A DNA stretch of 64,000 nt from Subtercola frigoramans (GCF_016907385.1 NZ_JAFBBU010000001.1:2728001-2792000); one strand, 5' to 3'. Shown: positions 41,503 through 51,310, numbered from the stretch's first letter. Made by a program: numbers and translations. The notes: a model not told the origin generated them from the letters alone.

Positions 41503-42162
41503 CTAACTCTTTTCTGTCTCAGGTACGTGGCCGCCGGGCGTTGTTTCGCCTTCGGTGGCCGTGTCGGCAGTGGCCGACAAGTCTGTGGAAGCTTCTGACC
41601 CCGCAGATTCTGATGAATCGAGCAGCCCGGCGAGGGCAGACCAGCGGGAATCGAGATTCTGCTGCGGCGCCCGGTCAGGCAGATCTTCCAGTCGCTCGCC
41701 CGTTACGGGGTCGAGGCCTGGGCAATCCGGCCGACAAACCGGTTGGAACGGGAGTGCGAGAACAACCGCATCCCTGATCAGTGGTTCAAGATCGACATGG
41801 TCGTTCTGAACCTCAAAATCAAAAGCTTCGTCACGAGAATACGCGAAAAGCTCCGCAAACTCGACTCGAACGGGTAAATCGATGTCTTTGAGGCATCTGC
41901 CGCAGATTCCGCTGGCAGTTCCCCGGACCTCGGCGGTCACCAGAATGCCGTCGTGGAGGGCCTCGAGGCGCACATCGGTCTCGAGAACACTGCCTGCCTG
42001 CACGGCTACCAGGCCTTCGCCCAGCTTCTCAGGCACGACGAGGTCGAGCTGTCGCTCACGCATCTCGCCGGGCTGGTGCATCAGGTCCCAGACGTTCAGC
42101 GTGAACGGAGTTATGTTGAATTTGCTCACGGGGAATGAGTTTACCTGCGGATCGGAGGTCAC
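41503..42162 (-). CDS. yceD: DUF177 / YceD family protein
   Basis: A 219-residue DUF177 protein with a CGRCLKDIDLPV cysteine pair and CRPDCPGL near the C-terminus. Homologues are always next to rpmF and are linked to 23S rRNA or ribosome maturation. GTG 42162 overlaps the LysR stop (GTGA); GTG 42129, giving VSKFNITPF, is an alternative start. The C-terminus is an acidic low-complexity tail. Confidence 0.88.
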   Translation of the reverse strand: MTSDPQVNSFPVSKFNITPFTLNVWDLMHQPGEMRERQLDLVVPEKLGEGLVAVQAGSVLETDVRLEALHDGILVTAEVRGTASGICGRCLKDIDLPVRVEFAELFAYSRDEAFDFEVQNDHVDLEPLIRDAVVLALPFQPVCRPDCPGLDPVTGERLEDLPDRAPQQNLDSRWSALAGLLDSSESAGSEASTDLSATADTATEGETTPGGHVPETEKS

Positions 42163-43106
42163 GGGGCGGTCGTCGGGTTGGCCTCAGTGATTGCGTCGGA
42201 TTCGGCTCGCAGGGCATCCACCACAGTACGCACGGCGAGGCGCTCGGCCCGGTCGGGTCGCATGAGGGCGTAGATGTGCCGCTCGGCACGCACGCCGGAG
42301 AGAGGCTTGAGGGAGATGCGCTGGGACATGGCGCTGGAGGTCAGGTAGGCGCCCCCTGCGGTGTATCGCGGCAGGATGGCGACACCGAGGCCCGCTGAGA
42401 CGAGAGCCTCGGTCACGCGGGTGTCGGCGAAACGCTGAACGATGTTGACAGGCGCACCGGCCGCCGCCGAGATGTCGTAGAGCGTGCGCTCGAACGGGTA
42501 CCCCCACGGCACGCCGATCCACTGCTCGCCGATCAGGTCTGCTGGCGTGACGCTGGCTGCAGAGTCGAGCGGATGCCCGAACGGCAGCGCCACGTCGAGG
42601 GGCTCTGTCATCAGGTGCACGATGCTCAGGCCCCTGCCGAGCCACATCGACGGCGGGCGGGTCGGCGCATGGGCGATCACGATGTCGAAATCGTTGGTGA
42701 GCTCGGGGAAGGCCTCGGAGATGGGGTCACGGTCGTTTGCGTGAAGCGTGAGGCCGCTCTGCCGGGCCAGGCGGTGCAGCACGCCAGGGAGCATCATCTG
42801 GCCGCCGGTGGGGAAGGTGGCAAGGGAGACCTCTCCGGTGGGATCGTGGCGGAACTCGTCCCAGAGGGCATCCGCACGCTCGATCGCCACGGCGACGTCG
42901 GCGGCGCTTCGGGCGAGGGCGCGACCGGCATCGGTGAGCACGATGCCCCGGCCCGCCTTCTCGGTCAGCGGCAGCCCGGCCTCGCGCTCGAGGACTCGGA
43001 GTTGCTGTGAGACCGCGGAGGGGGTGCGGTGCGTGGCCTTTGCCACTTCGGTGATGCTCCCGCGCTCGGCAAGCTCACGAAGCAGTTCGAGCCGGCGCAC
43101 GTCCAT
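42159..43106 (-). CDS. LysR-family transcriptional regulator
   Basis: A 315-residue regulator with an N-terminal winged HTH (RLELLRELAERGSITEVAKA, TPSAVSQQLRVLEREAG) and a LysR substrate-binding domain. Its gene overlaps yceD, so it is cotranscribed with ribosomal genes, and it lies at the junction between the conserved block and the pyrimidine catabolic genes. Its target is unknown. Confidence 0.9.
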   Translation of the reverse strand: MDVRRLELLRELAERGSITEVAKATHRTPSAVSQQLRVLEREAGLPLTEKAGRGIVLTDAGRALARSAADVAVAIERADALWDEFRHDPTGEVSLATFPTGGQMMLPGVLHRLARQSGLTLHANDRDPISEAFPELTNDFDIVIAHAPTRPPSMWLGRGLSIVHLMTEPLDVALPFGHPLDSAASVTPADLIGEQWIGVPWGYPFERTLYDISAAAGAPVNIVQRFADTRVTEALVSAGLGVAILPRYTAGGAYLTSSAMSQRISLKPLSGVRAERHIYALMRPDRAERLAVRTVVDALRAESDAITEANPTTAP

Positions 43107-43277
43107 GAAGCCACGCTACAGCGTCAGCGCAGCACTGTGTTGGTGGGTTCGCGCATCTCCCCCGCATCTCTCCTGCGGGCCCACGCGGCGCGCTGATGCC
43201 CCCATCGACTTTCCCGTTCGTGCACGATATTTCGAAAAAAGATGCACATTCGGGAGAGTCGATGGGGTTTCCGCTCG

Positions 43278-44606
43278 CTACGCGAAGACGGCAGTGAAGG
43301 CCTCGTCGTAGATCGCGAGCGCGCGAGCGACCTCGGCGTCGGTGACGACGCACGGAGGGACCACGTGGAGGCGGTTGTCGGCGAAGAAGGGCAGCAACCC
43401 GAGCGAGAGCAGTTTCGCCTTGAGCACGCCGATCGTGGCCAGCGAGAGCGGCTCACGGGTGACGGGGTCGGCCACGAGGTCGAGCGCCCAGAAGACACCG
43501 AGGCCGCGCACCTCACCGATGGCGTCGTGCTTCTCCGCGAGCGCCCTGAGGCCCGGCCCGATCACGTCGGCCCCGACCCGCGCCGCGTTGTCGACGATGC
43601 CCTCGTTCTGCATCGCGTCGAGTGCACCGACGATCGACGCCATGGCGAGTGGATGCCCGGAGTAGGTCAGCCCGCCCGGGAACACCTGCTCGTCGAAGAC
43701 ATCCGCGATGAACGGCGGAATGATGACGCCGCCCACCGGCACATAGCCCGAGTTCACTCCCTTGGCGAAGGTGATGAGGTCGGGGATCACCGTCTCGCCG
43801 CCCTCGCTGAGCGACTGGAAGGCGAACCAGCCGCCGGTTCTGCCGAAGCCGCACATGACCTCGTCGAAGATGAGAACGATGCCGTACTTGGTAGCGAGGG
43901 CACGCACGCCGGCGAGATACCCCGGCGGCGGAACAAGCACACCGGCGGTACCGGGAATCGTCTCGATCAGAATGGCCGCGATCGACGACGGCCCCTCGGC
44001 CTGGATGACTCTCTCGAGGTGGTGAAGAGCCCTGGCCGACTCTTCTTCGGGGGTCATCGACCAGAACTCCGACCGGTACGAGAACGGGCCGAAGAAATGC
44101 ACGTGCGCCCTGGCGTACTCGTTCGGCACACGACGCCAGTCCCCGGTGGCCACGACGGCCGAACCGGTGTTGCCGTGGTACGAGCGATACGTCGAGAGCA
44201 CCTTGTCACGGCCCGTGTACAGACGCGCCATGCGCATGGCGTTCTCGTTCGCATCAGCTCCCCCGTTGGTGAAGAAGACCTTGCTGAACTCGCTGCCCGC
44301 TCGCTCGAGGATGCGCTGGGCCGCCTGCCCGCGGGCGAGGTTCGCGTGGGCCGGCGCCACCGTGGCCAGAATGTCGGCCTGCGCCTGGATTGCGGCAACC
44401 ACGGCCGGGTGCTGGTGCCCGATGTTCACGTTGACGAGCTGGCTCGAGAAGTCGAGCAGTTCATTGCCGTCGAAGTCCCAGACGGTGCTGCCGAGACCGC
44501 CGGCGATGACCATGGGCTTCAGGGCTGCCTGCGCAGACCAGGAGTGGAAGACGTGCGCGCGATCGAGTTCGTAGGCGAGCTGCCCGTCTTCGGGTGAGAG
44601 GTTCAC
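43278..44606 (-). CDS. Class III omega-aminotransferase, probably beta-alanine:pyruvate
   Basis: A 442-residue PLP enzyme with LIFDEVMCGFGRTG and the PLP lysine in ITFAKGVNSGYVPVGG, plus FFTNGGADANENAMRMARLYTG at the cofactor phosphate site. As last gene of an operon encoding dihydropyrimidinase and beta-ureidopropionase, it likely converts beta-alanine (or beta-aminoisobutyrate) to the semialdehyde. It starts at GTG 44606; a palindromic repeat separates it from the binding-protein gene. Confidence 0.88.
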   Translation of the reverse strand: MNLSPEDGQLAYELDRAHVFHSWSAQAALKPMVIAGGLGSTVWDFDGNELLDFSSQLVNVNIGHQHPAVVAAIQAQADILATVAPAHANLARGQAAQRILERAGSEFSKVFFTNGGADANENAMRMARLYTGRDKVLSTYRSYHGNTGSAVVATGDWRRVPNEYARAHVHFFGPFSYRSEFWSMTPEEESARALHHLERVIQAEGPSSIAAILIETIPGTAGVLVPPPGYLAGVRALATKYGIVLIFDEVMCGFGRTGGWFAFQSLSEGGETVIPDLITFAKGVNSGYVPVGGVIIPPFIADVFDEQVFPGGLTYSGHPLAMASIVGALDAMQNEGIVDNAARVGADVIGPGLRALAEKHDAIGEVRGLGVFWALDLVADPVTREPLSLATIGVLKAKLLSLGLLPFFADNRLHVVPPCVVTDAEVARALAIYDEAFTAVFA

Positions 44607-44640
44607 GGTGTGGTGCCTTGTCTGTTCGTCTGAGTGGTGC

Positions 44641-44720
44641 CGCTGGTTGAGTAGCTCCGAAAGGAGCGTATCGAAACCCGCCCACTGGACGACAGTCTGT
44701 GTACGGGTTTCGCACGCCTC
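44641..44720. repeat. Dispersed palindromic repeat, paired halves (copy e)
   Basis: Left half GGTTGAGTAG-CTCC-GAAA-GGAG-CGTATCGAAACC with a 4-bp stem; right half GGGTTTCGCACGCC... is degenerate. It is located within the pyrimidine operon. Confidence 0.8.
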
Positions 44721-44770
44721 GCGCCGCGCTATGAGCGGAGTGGCCGTTCAGGCCACCCCGCCGCGCTCGC

Positions 44771-45922
44771 TTACTTGCCGCCCTCGGTGAGGGTGACGGT
44801 GATCGGTTTGAAGGACGTGCCGGTGGTGTCGACACCGTCGGCCTTCAGCGCGTCGAGCGCCTTCTGCACGTAGGTGTTGTCGTACGCGTCTGCATCGGGT
44901 GCCTTGGTGATGACTGTCGTTCCTTCGAGGTTCTTCGCTGTCATGGCGACATCGACGGTCTGCTTCCAGGCCGCGGTGTCGATGATTCCGATGCCGTCGG
45001 GTGACGGCCAGATCAGCTTGTTGATCTCGTTGGTCTGCCACAGCTGGTGGCTGGCGCCGAGCTGCGAGCCCTTGGCCACCACGATGTCAGCGGCCTTCTC
45101 GGGGTTGTCGCGGGCGTAGATCCACCCTTTCAGTGCGGCAGTGAGGAACTTGACCGTCGTGGCTTGGTACGCCTCGTCGCTCTTCAGCTTCTCGGTGTTC
45201 GCCCAGATCGCATCCTGGAGCATTGCCGTTCCCTCATCGTTCCAGTTGATGACGTTGAGGTCACTGGGCTGGTAGAGCTTGCCGGTTGCCGGGTTCATCG
45301 TCTCGAGGATCTGCGCGTACTCGTTGTACGTCATCGCCTGCGCCGCATCGATAGAGCCGTCGAGAAGACCGGCCTCGTCGAAGTTCTGCTGCACGAGAGA
45401 GACATCTTTCGCCGGGTCGAGGCCTGCCTTGGTGATACCGGCGAACATCTCGAACTCGTTGCCGTAGCCCCAGTTGCCGACGACCTTGCCCTTCAGGTCG
45501 GCAGCCGTTGTGATGTTCTTGGCCGCCATGGAGACCTGCAGGGTGCCTGACTTCTGGAGGATCTGGGCGACGTCGGTGATGCCGGCGCCCTGTTCACGGG
45601 AGGCGAGGGCCTTGGGGACCCAGGCCACGGCGTAGTCGACCGCGCCATCGGCGAGCTGGGTCTGCGGAACGATGTCGGTGCCACCTTCGACGATGGTGAC
45701 GTCGAGGCCCTGGTCCCTGAAGTAGCCCTGGTCGAGCGCCGCGTAGTACCCAGCGAACTGCGCCTGGGTGAACCACTGCAACTGGAGCTTCACCGGAGTG
45801 AGGGCACCTGCTGTCGCCGAGGGTGCCGGTGTGCTCGACGAACTCGAGCAGCCGGAAAGCACGAGTGCTGCCGACGCGGCGAGGGCCGCCACGCCGAGGG
45901 TGATGCGTTTGCTGTGTTTCAT
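44771..45922 (-). CDS. ABC transporter substrate-binding lipoprotein (NMT1/ThiY-like)
   Basis: A 383-residue lipoprotein: signal peptide with LVLSGC (Cys25), Ser-rich linker, and an NMT1/ThiY-like binding domain (VKLQLQWFTQAQFAGYYAALDQGYF, EGGTDIVPQTQLADGAVDYA). The LQWFxQAQFAGYY motif is typical of proteins that bind pyrimidine-like or flavin-related compounds. ATG 45922 follows GGAGGAA; the ATG 12 bp upstream is part of that site. It is likely to bind uracil, thymine or a ureide for the operon. Confidence 0.88.
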   Translation of the reverse strand: MKHSKRITLGVAALAASAALVLSGCSSSSSTPAPSATAGALTPVKLQLQWFTQAQFAGYYAALDQGYFRDQGLDVTIVEGGTDIVPQTQLADGAVDYAVAWVPKALASREQGAGITDVAQILQKSGTLQVSMAAKNITTAADLKGKVVGNWGYGNEFEMFAGITKAGLDPAKDVSLVQQNFDEAGLLDGSIDAAQAMTYNEYAQILETMNPATGKLYQPSDLNVINWNDEGTAMLQDAIWANTEKLKSDEAYQATTVKFLTAALKGWIYARDNPEKAADIVVAKGSQLGASHQLWQTNEINKLIWPSPDGIGIIDTAAWKQTVDVAMTAKNLEGTTVITKAPDADAYDNTYVQKALDALKADGVDTTGTSFKPITVTLTEGGK

Positions 45923-45934
45923 CTGTTCCTCCAT

Positions 45935-46010
45935 CAGATCGGTGGTGCAGTGGTGCTGTGGGTGTTGCGGTCTGGGTGGTGCGGTCTGGGTGGTGCGGTC
46001 TCGGGGATGT
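45935..46010 (-). repeat. CA-rich leader with tandem 14-bp units
   Basis: On the coding (minus) strand ACCGCACCACCCAG is repeated nearly three times, followed by CA-rich sequence up to the binding-protein ribosome site. It parallels the tract at 11937-12060. Confidence 0.6.
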
Positions 46011-46032
46011 TCTGGTGTCTGCCGCAGGCGGG

Positions 46033-46902
46033 CTAGGCGCGCCGCCGGGTGGCAAGCCGCTCGAGGAGGAGGCTCGCGCCGTAGAAGACGAGCCCGAGCA
46101 CGATCGCTCCGAACACATAGGCCCAGGCGCGGGGGTAGGCGCTGTTGGCTGCAGCAGACGTGATGCGCGAACCGAGGCCGTTCTGGAGCCCGCCGAAGTA
46201 TTCAGCCACGATCGCGGAGATGACACCGAGAGGTGCGGCGATGCGCAGGCCGGTGAAGATGAACGGTACGGCGCCCGGCAAGGTGACCGTGCGGGTCAGT
46301 TGCCAATTGGATGCTGCATAGGCCCGCATGAGGTCACGGTGCACCGGTCTCACCTGGCGGAGCCCCCGCAGGGTGTTGATGAAGATGGGCGCGAAGACGA
46401 CGATCAGCACGACGATACGCCTGGGCGTGTCGGAGGTGGAGCCGAACATCGTGTTCAGGATGGGTGCGACGGCGACAATAGGCACGACGGCGATGCCCGC
46501 GACGATCGGCACGATCATCCGGTCGAAGATCGTGAGGCGCGAGGCCAGGAGTGCCAGCACGACCGCGAGCAGGCCGCCGACGACCACACCGATCAGAGCG
46601 TTCAGGCCAGTCGCGAGCATCGACGACCAGAGCAACGGAAAGACCGTGACGAGTTGTCCGGCGATGTCGGTCGGGCTCGGCAGCAGATAGGGCTTGATGT
46701 CGAACACGAGCACGGCGAGCTGCCAGAGCAGGAGGAACGCGAGCCCCAGTACGAGCGGAGGCACGATCGACCTGGCGATCCACCGGCCACCCTGGCCGCG
46801 CGTGGCACCGCCTGCTGCGACCGGCGACACCGATTCGCCGGGAAGCGCCGCGACCACGGGAGAAGAGGGCCCGGCAAGCGCTGTGACCCGTTCACTGGTC
46901 AT
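46033..46902 (-). CDS. ABC transporter permease, second of two
   Basis: A 289-residue BPD-type permease with about six membrane segments and the coupling loop around YAASNWQLTRTVTLPGAVPFIFTG. It shares ATGA with the ATPase gene upstream. Having two different permeases with one ATPase suggests a heterodimeric channel. Confidence 0.9.
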   Translation of the reverse strand: MTSERVTALAGPSSPVVAALPGESVSPVAAGGATRGQGGRWIARSIVPPLVLGLAFLLLWQLAVLVFDIKPYLLPSPTDIAGQLVTVFPLLWSSMLATGLNALIGVVVGGLLAVVLALLASRLTIFDRMIVPIVAGIAVVPIVAVAPILNTMFGSTSDTPRRIVVLIVVFAPIFINTLRGLRQVRPVHRDLMRAYAASNWQLTRTVTLPGAVPFIFTGLRIAAPLGVISAIVAEYFGGLQNGLGSRITSAAANSAYPRAWAYVFGAIVLGLVFYGASLLLERLATRRRA

Positions 46903-47756
46903 CGGAGATCAGCCCCCAAGGGAGCGGCAGCCCGGCCGTGCAGCGCCTCGCGCACGGCGATGACGCCGGCGTAGTAGGCGGGGTTCTCCCTGAGGACCTC
47001 GCTACGCTCGGTGCCGGGGCCCAGGTCGATGTCCACGATGTCGACGATCCGCCCGGGCCGGGGCGACATGACCACGACACGGTCGGAGAGGAAGACCGCC
47101 TCGGGGATCGAGTGGGTCACGAAAACGACAGCCGCGCCTGTCTCGGAGCAGATGCGAACGAGCTCCTGCTGCATGCGCTCGCGGGTCATCTCGTCGAGCG
47201 CGCCGAACGGTTCGTCCATCAGCAGGAGCTTCGGGCGCTCGGCGAGCGAGCGGGCGATGGCGACTCGTTGCTGCATACCGCCGGAGAGCTGGTCGGGGAA
47301 GCGCGACCGGAAGTCCGTGAGGCCGACGAGTTCGATCAGCTCCTCTGCCCGCGCGGCCCGCTCGGTCTTGCCCACGCCGTGCAGTTCGAGCGGCAACTCG
47401 ATGTTCGCCTGGACCGTGCGCCAGGGAAGCAGCCCAGCGCTCTGGAAGGCGATGCCGTACTCCTGGTCGATACGCGCCTGGCGGGCTGTCTTGCCGAACA
47501 CCGTGATGTCGCCGCTGGTCGCAGAATCGAGATCGGCGATCAGACGAAGCAGCGTGCTCTTGCCACACCCGGAGGGCCCGATCAGCGAGACGAACTCGCC
47601 GGGAGCAACCGAGAGGTTGATGTCGTCGAGCGCCCGGACTTCGGCACCCCTGGCGACCTGGAAGATCTTGTTCGCGCCGCTGACAACGATGGCAGGCTCG
47701 ACGATGGCCGGACCTGGCGCGCTCGATGCGGCCGGGGGCTGTGTGCTGTCGGTCAC
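46899..47756 (-). CDS. ABC transporter ATPase of the pyrimidine operon
   Basis: A 285-residue ATPase: GPSGCGKST Walker A, IAFQSAGLLPW Q-loop, LSGGMQQRV signature, LLLMDEPFGALD Walker B and VTHS switch. GTG 47756 overlaps the upstream permease stop (GTGA); the longer upstream frame lies entirely over the permease gene and is spurious. It energises import together with the two flanking permeases. Confidence 0.92.
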   Translation of the reverse strand: MTDSTQPPAASSAPGPAIVEPAIVVSGANKIFQVARGAEVRALDDINLSVAPGEFVSLIGPSGCGKSTLLRLIADLDSATSGDITVFGKTARQARIDQEYGIAFQSAGLLPWRTVQANIELPLELHGVGKTERAARAEELIELVGLTDFRSRFPDQLSGGMQQRVAIARSLAERPKLLLMDEPFGALDEMTRERMQQELVRICSETGAAVVFVTHSIPEAVFLSDRVVVMSPRPGRIVDIVDIDLGPGTERSEVLRENPAYYAGVIAVREALHGRAAAPLGADLR

Positions 47757-48661
47757 GATGACGCCTCCTGGCGGTTGAAGCGTTTGAGGGCGAGCCCGAG
47801 CAGTGCCACGAGCCCGGCGGATGCCAGTCCGAGAATGACCGCGCCGGCAATCGGGACGTAGGCCTTGGCTGGGTCGGAGGTTCCCGATTGGGCGAATTCG
47901 ATGATCATGCGCCCGATGCCCCCCTTGTACCCGGTGGAGACCTCGGCGACGACCGTGCCGACGATGGCACTTGCAGCGCCCAGACGGAGTGCCGGGAGCA
48001 GGAAGGGCACGCTGGCGGGCAGCCGAAGTCGCAGCAGGGTCTTGAACCACCCGGCGTTGTACGTGTGCATGAGCTCGACGTGGATGGTGTCGGGCGACTG
48101 CAGGCCGCGGAGGGCACCGACCGCAACCGGGAAGAACGCGAGGTAGGAGGCGATGACGGCCACCGACATCCACCTGTCCCAGGAGAAGGCACCGATCTGG
48201 ATCTTTCCGCCCCAGGCGACGATCACCGGAGCAAGAGCGATCAGCGGCACCGTCTGGCTCAGAATGAGCCACGGCAGAACGGCACGCTCAGCGACCTGCA
48301 GTCGTTGCATGAGCAGCGCCAGCAGGAACCCGACCACAGAACCGATCGCCCAGCCCACAGCAGCCACGCCGAGGCTGGTCAGAGCAGCGGCAACCACCGC
48401 GACCCAGACCGCCTGCGACCCGGCGGAGGAGTTCACGGGTTCGAGTGCGCGCTGCACCATCGCGAGCAGGTGAGGCATCGAGCGGTCGTCCGTTCGCGGC
48501 AGGATGCTCGTGTCGAACACCTGCACTCCCGAAGCCGGTCCGAAGGCCTTGTACCCCTCCCACAGCACGACGAGCACGATCAGGCCGACCAGACCCCAGA
48601 CGACGGCGCTGAGGCGCGCCGAACCTCTCGACTCTGGTCTGCCCGCGGCCCGATCGCTCAT
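47753..48661 (-). CDS. ABC transporter permease, first of two
   Basis: A 302-residue permease with about six to seven hydrophobic helices and the loop MHTYNAGWFKTLLRLRLPASVPFLL. The first 20 residues are polar and cytoplasmic. It overlaps the LLM gene stop by ATGA, so importer and catabolic genes form one coupled transcript. Confidence 0.9.
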   Translation of the reverse strand: MSDRAAGRPESRGSARLSAVVWGLVGLIVLVVLWEGYKAFGPASGVQVFDTSILPRTDDRSMPHLLAMVQRALEPVNSSAGSQAVWVAVVAAALTSLGVAAVGWAIGSVVGFLLALLMQRLQVAERAVLPWLILSQTVPLIALAPVIVAWGGKIQIGAFSWDRWMSVAVIASYLAFFPVAVGALRGLQSPDTIHVELMHTYNAGWFKTLLRLRLPASVPFLLPALRLGAASAIVGTVVAEVSTGYKGGIGRMIIEFAQSGTSDPAKAYVPIAGAVILGLASAGLVALLGLALKRFNRQEASS

Positions 48662-49674
48662 GCGGTAGCCGTGATGTGGTCTCTGAGGGCCGGGATGACC
48701 GTCTCGCCGTAGACGCGCAGCGTCTCTTCTTTGTTGTCGTGCTGCAGGTACCCGGCGAACTGGTCGACACCGAGCTCCTTGAGTGCCTTGAGCTTCTCGA
48801 TGTGCTGTTCGGCCGTGCCGAGCAGGCAGAAACGGTCGACGATCTCATCGGGCACGAAGTTCGCATGCGTGTTGCCCGCCTGGCCGTGCTCGTTGTAGTC
48901 GTAACCTTCGCGCGCCTTGATGTAGTCGGTGAGGGCTGTGGGTACCGACGAGTCGGTGCCGTACTTCGAGACGATGTCGGCTACATGATTGCCGACCATG
49001 CCACCGAACCAGCGGCACTGCTCCCGCATGTGCTCCCAGTCATCGCCGATGTACATGGGGGCGGCTACGCAGAACTTGATCGACATCGGGTCGCGACCCA
49101 CGTTCTCGGCCGCTTTGCGAACGACCCCGATCATCCACTCGGCGATGTCGAGGTCGGCCAGCTGAAGGATGAAGCCGTCACCGACTTCACCGGTGAGCTT
49201 CAACGCGAGAGGCCCGTACGCAGCGACCCAGACTTCGAGTTCGGAGCCGCGGCTCCACGGGAACTGCACGGTGGCCCCGTTGTATTCGACAGGCCGGCTG
49301 TTCGCGAGCTCGCGGATGACATGGATCGACTCGCGCAGGGTCTTGAGCGTCGTGGGCGCGCCGTTGGTGGCACGCACCGCCGAATCGCCCCGGCCGATGC
49401 CGCAGATGGTGCGGTTGCCGTACATCTCGTTCAGTGTGGCGAAGATCGACGCGGTGACCGTCCAGTCACGGGTCGCGGGGTTCGTGACCATGGGACCCAC
49501 CTTGATGCGATGGGTCTCGTTCAGGATCTGGCTGTAGATGACGTACGGTTCCTGCCACAGCAGGTGCGAGTCGAAGGTCCACGCGTAGTCGAACCCGTGC
49601 TGCTCGGCGAGTTTGGCAAGCGCCAGCGTGCGCGACGCCGGCGGGTGCGTCTGGAGGACTGCTCCGAATTCCAT
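48658..49674 (-). CDS. LLM-class flavin/F420-dependent oxidoreductase in the pyrimidine operon
   Basis: A 338-residue luciferase-like TIM-barrel protein beginning MEFGAVLQTHPPASRTLALA, with GFDYAWTFDSHLLWQEPY, GNRTICGIGRGDSAVR and AAYGPLALKLTGEVGDG. ATG 49674 is used because AGAAAG precedes it; the longer frame runs through a palindromic repeat. I recall a hydantoinase-linked LLM subfamily of this type (TIGR03842), but could not check. It is the only redox enzyme of the operon and therefore a candidate for a pyrimidine reductase or an oxygenase role; the cofactor (FMN or F420) is not resolvable by eye. Confidence 0.82.
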   Translation of the reverse strand: MEFGAVLQTHPPASRTLALAKLAEQHGFDYAWTFDSHLLWQEPYVIYSQILNETHRIKVGPMVTNPATRDWTVTASIFATLNEMYGNRTICGIGRGDSAVRATNGAPTTLKTLRESIHVIRELANSRPVEYNGATVQFPWSRGSELEVWVAAYGPLALKLTGEVGDGFILQLADLDIAEWMIGVVRKAAENVGRDPMSIKFCVAAPMYIGDDWEHMREQCRWFGGMVGNHVADIVSKYGTDSSVPTALTDYIKAREGYDYNEHGQAGNTHANFVPDEIVDRFCLLGTAEQHIEKLKALKELGVDQFAGYLQHDNKEETLRVYGETVIPALRDHITATA

Positions 49675-49696
49675 GGGGTGCTTTCTGTTCATGTGA

Positions 49697-49731
49697 GGTT
49701 TCGATACGGGCTTCGCCCTACTCAACCAGCG
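49697..49731. repeat. Dispersed palindromic repeat, single half (copy f)
   Basis: GGTTTCGATACGGG-CTT-CGCCCTACTCAACCAGCG: a half element with a GGGC/GCCC core stem, located between the dihydropyrimidinase and LLM genes. Confidence 0.85.
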
Positions 49732-49795
49732 ATCTGGACCGCCATTCGAGGGGTGAGACGTCACGCCGGGCGGGGACCGGCGGGACAAGAAGAAC

Positions 49796-51235
49796 CTAAA
49801 TCAGGTACTGGCTGAGGCCGCGCTTGAAGTACTTGCCGTCACCTTTCGTGCCGAGGTACTGGTTGTCGTCGACGATGACCTTGCCCCGGGAGATCACGGT
49901 GTCGACGTGCCCGTCGATCTCGAAACCCTCCCAGGCGGCGTAGTCCATGTTCATGTGGTTCTTCTTGCCCTCGCCCATGCCAATGGAGGTGTGGCCGTTG
50001 GGGTCGTAGATGACGACGTCGCCGTCGGCCCCCGGCTGGATGACGCCCTTCTTGCCGTACATGCCGAACATGCGTGCCGGGGTGGTCGAGGTGAGCTCGA
50101 CCCAGCGCGGCAGGCTGATCTCCCCCATCACCACACCCTGGTAGATGAGGTCCATGCGATGCTCGACCGAACCGATACCGTTGGGGATCTTCGAGAAGTC
50201 CCCGAGCCCCATGTCTTTCTGGCCCTTCATGCAGAATGGGCAATGGTCGGTGGAGATCACCTGAAGGTCGTTCGTGCGGAGCCCCTGCCACATGTGGTGC
50301 TGGTGCCCCTCGGCGCGGGAGCGCAGCGGTGTCGAGCACACCCACTTCGCGCCCTCGAAATCGCCCCACTGCTCACTCGTGGCGCCCAGCTGCTCTTCGA
50401 GCGACAGGTACAGGTACTGCGGGCAGGTCTCAGCGAACACGTTCTGGCCTCGATCGCGGGCGACAGCGATCTGCTCGACGGCCTGCTTGGCACTCACGTG
50501 CACGATGTACAGCGGTGCGCCGGTGAGGTTCGCCAGCATGATCGCCCGGTGGGTGGCCTCTTCTTCGGCCTGCCAGGGCCTGGTGATGCCGTGGAAGTAC
50601 GGCGCGGTGTCGCCGCGCGCAATGGACTGCTGCACGAGCAAGTCGATCACGCTGCCGTTCTCGGCGTGCATCATCATCAGGCTGCCGTTCTCGCTGGCGC
50701 GCTGCATCGCCTTGACGATCTGGCCGTCGTCGCTGAGGAAGACGCCCTTGTAGGCCATGAAGAGCTTGAAGCTCGATACGCCCTCGTTCAGCAGTTCATC
50801 CATCGCGGTGAGCGAACTGTCTTGCACGTCGCTCAGGATCTGGTGGAAGCCGTAGTCGATCGCGCACTGGCCGGCAGCCTTCTGGTGCCACAGGGTGTAC
50901 TGGTCGAGGATGTTCTCACCCGCGTACTGCACGACGAAGTCGACGATGCTCGTTGTACCGCCCCACGCCGCCGCACGGGTGCCGGTCTCGAACGTGTCGC
51001 TGGCCTCCGTGCCCCCGAACGGCATCTGCATGTGCGTGTGGGCATCAATGCCACCGGGGATGACGTACTTGCCCCGCGCGTCGATCACCCGGTCGACGCT
51101 GCCTGCGAGGTCGAAACCCAGGAGCGTCGAGCCGGGCGCGAGCACGGCGGCGATGGTCTCCCCGTCGATCAGCACGTCGGCCGTGGCCGTTCCCGTGGCG
51201 TTGACAACTGTTCCGTTGGTGATGAGGGTCTTCAT
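49796..51235 (-). CDS. hydA: Dihydropyrimidinase (D-hydantoinase family)
   Basis: Hydrolyses 5,6-dihydrouracil/dihydrothymine to N-carbamoyl-beta-amino acids. The 479-residue protein has GGIDAHTHMQMPFGG (His66, His68), the carboxylated Lys157 in SSFKLFMAYKG, MHAENG, IVHVSAKQAVEQI and STDHCPF. ATG 51235 follows AAGGAG. It lies between the LLM and beta-ureidopropionase genes in one direction. Hydantoin hydrolysis is also possible for the family. Confidence 0.93.
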   Translation of the reverse strand: MKTLITNGTVVNATGTATADVLIDGETIAAVLAPGSTLLGFDLAGSVDRVIDARGKYVIPGGIDAHTHMQMPFGGTEASDTFETGTRAAAWGGTTSIVDFVVQYAGENILDQYTLWHQKAAGQCAIDYGFHQILSDVQDSSLTAMDELLNEGVSSFKLFMAYKGVFLSDDGQIVKAMQRASENGSLMMMHAENGSVIDLLVQQSIARGDTAPYFHGITRPWQAEEEATHRAIMLANLTGAPLYIVHVSAKQAVEQIAVARDRGQNVFAETCPQYLYLSLEEQLGATSEQWGDFEGAKWVCSTPLRSRAEGHQHHMWQGLRTNDLQVISTDHCPFCMKGQKDMGLGDFSKIPNGIGSVEHRMDLIYQGVVMGEISLPRWVELTSTTPARMFGMYGKKGVIQPGADGDVVIYDPNGHTSIGMGEGKKNHMNMDYAAWEGFEIDGHVDTVISRGKVIVDDNQYLGTKGDGKYFKRGLSQYLI

Positions 51236-51310
51236 CGCACTGCTCCTTCGATCATCGCTGAGTGAGGCCGTCGAAATCATGCTCGGCAGAAAGGATTCAG
51301 CCGAGGAGAC

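Noticed and set aside
43107..43277. An integrase, att site or tRNA at the left edge of the 20-kb inserted block
   Set aside because: No tyrosine-recombinase motif, tRNA or flanking direct repeat could be recognised at either edge by eye.
46899..48272. 457-codon version of the pyrimidine-operon ATPase
   Set aside because: The first 170 codons overlap the permease gene out of frame and carry no domain; GTG 47756 overlaps the permease stop as expected for coupling.
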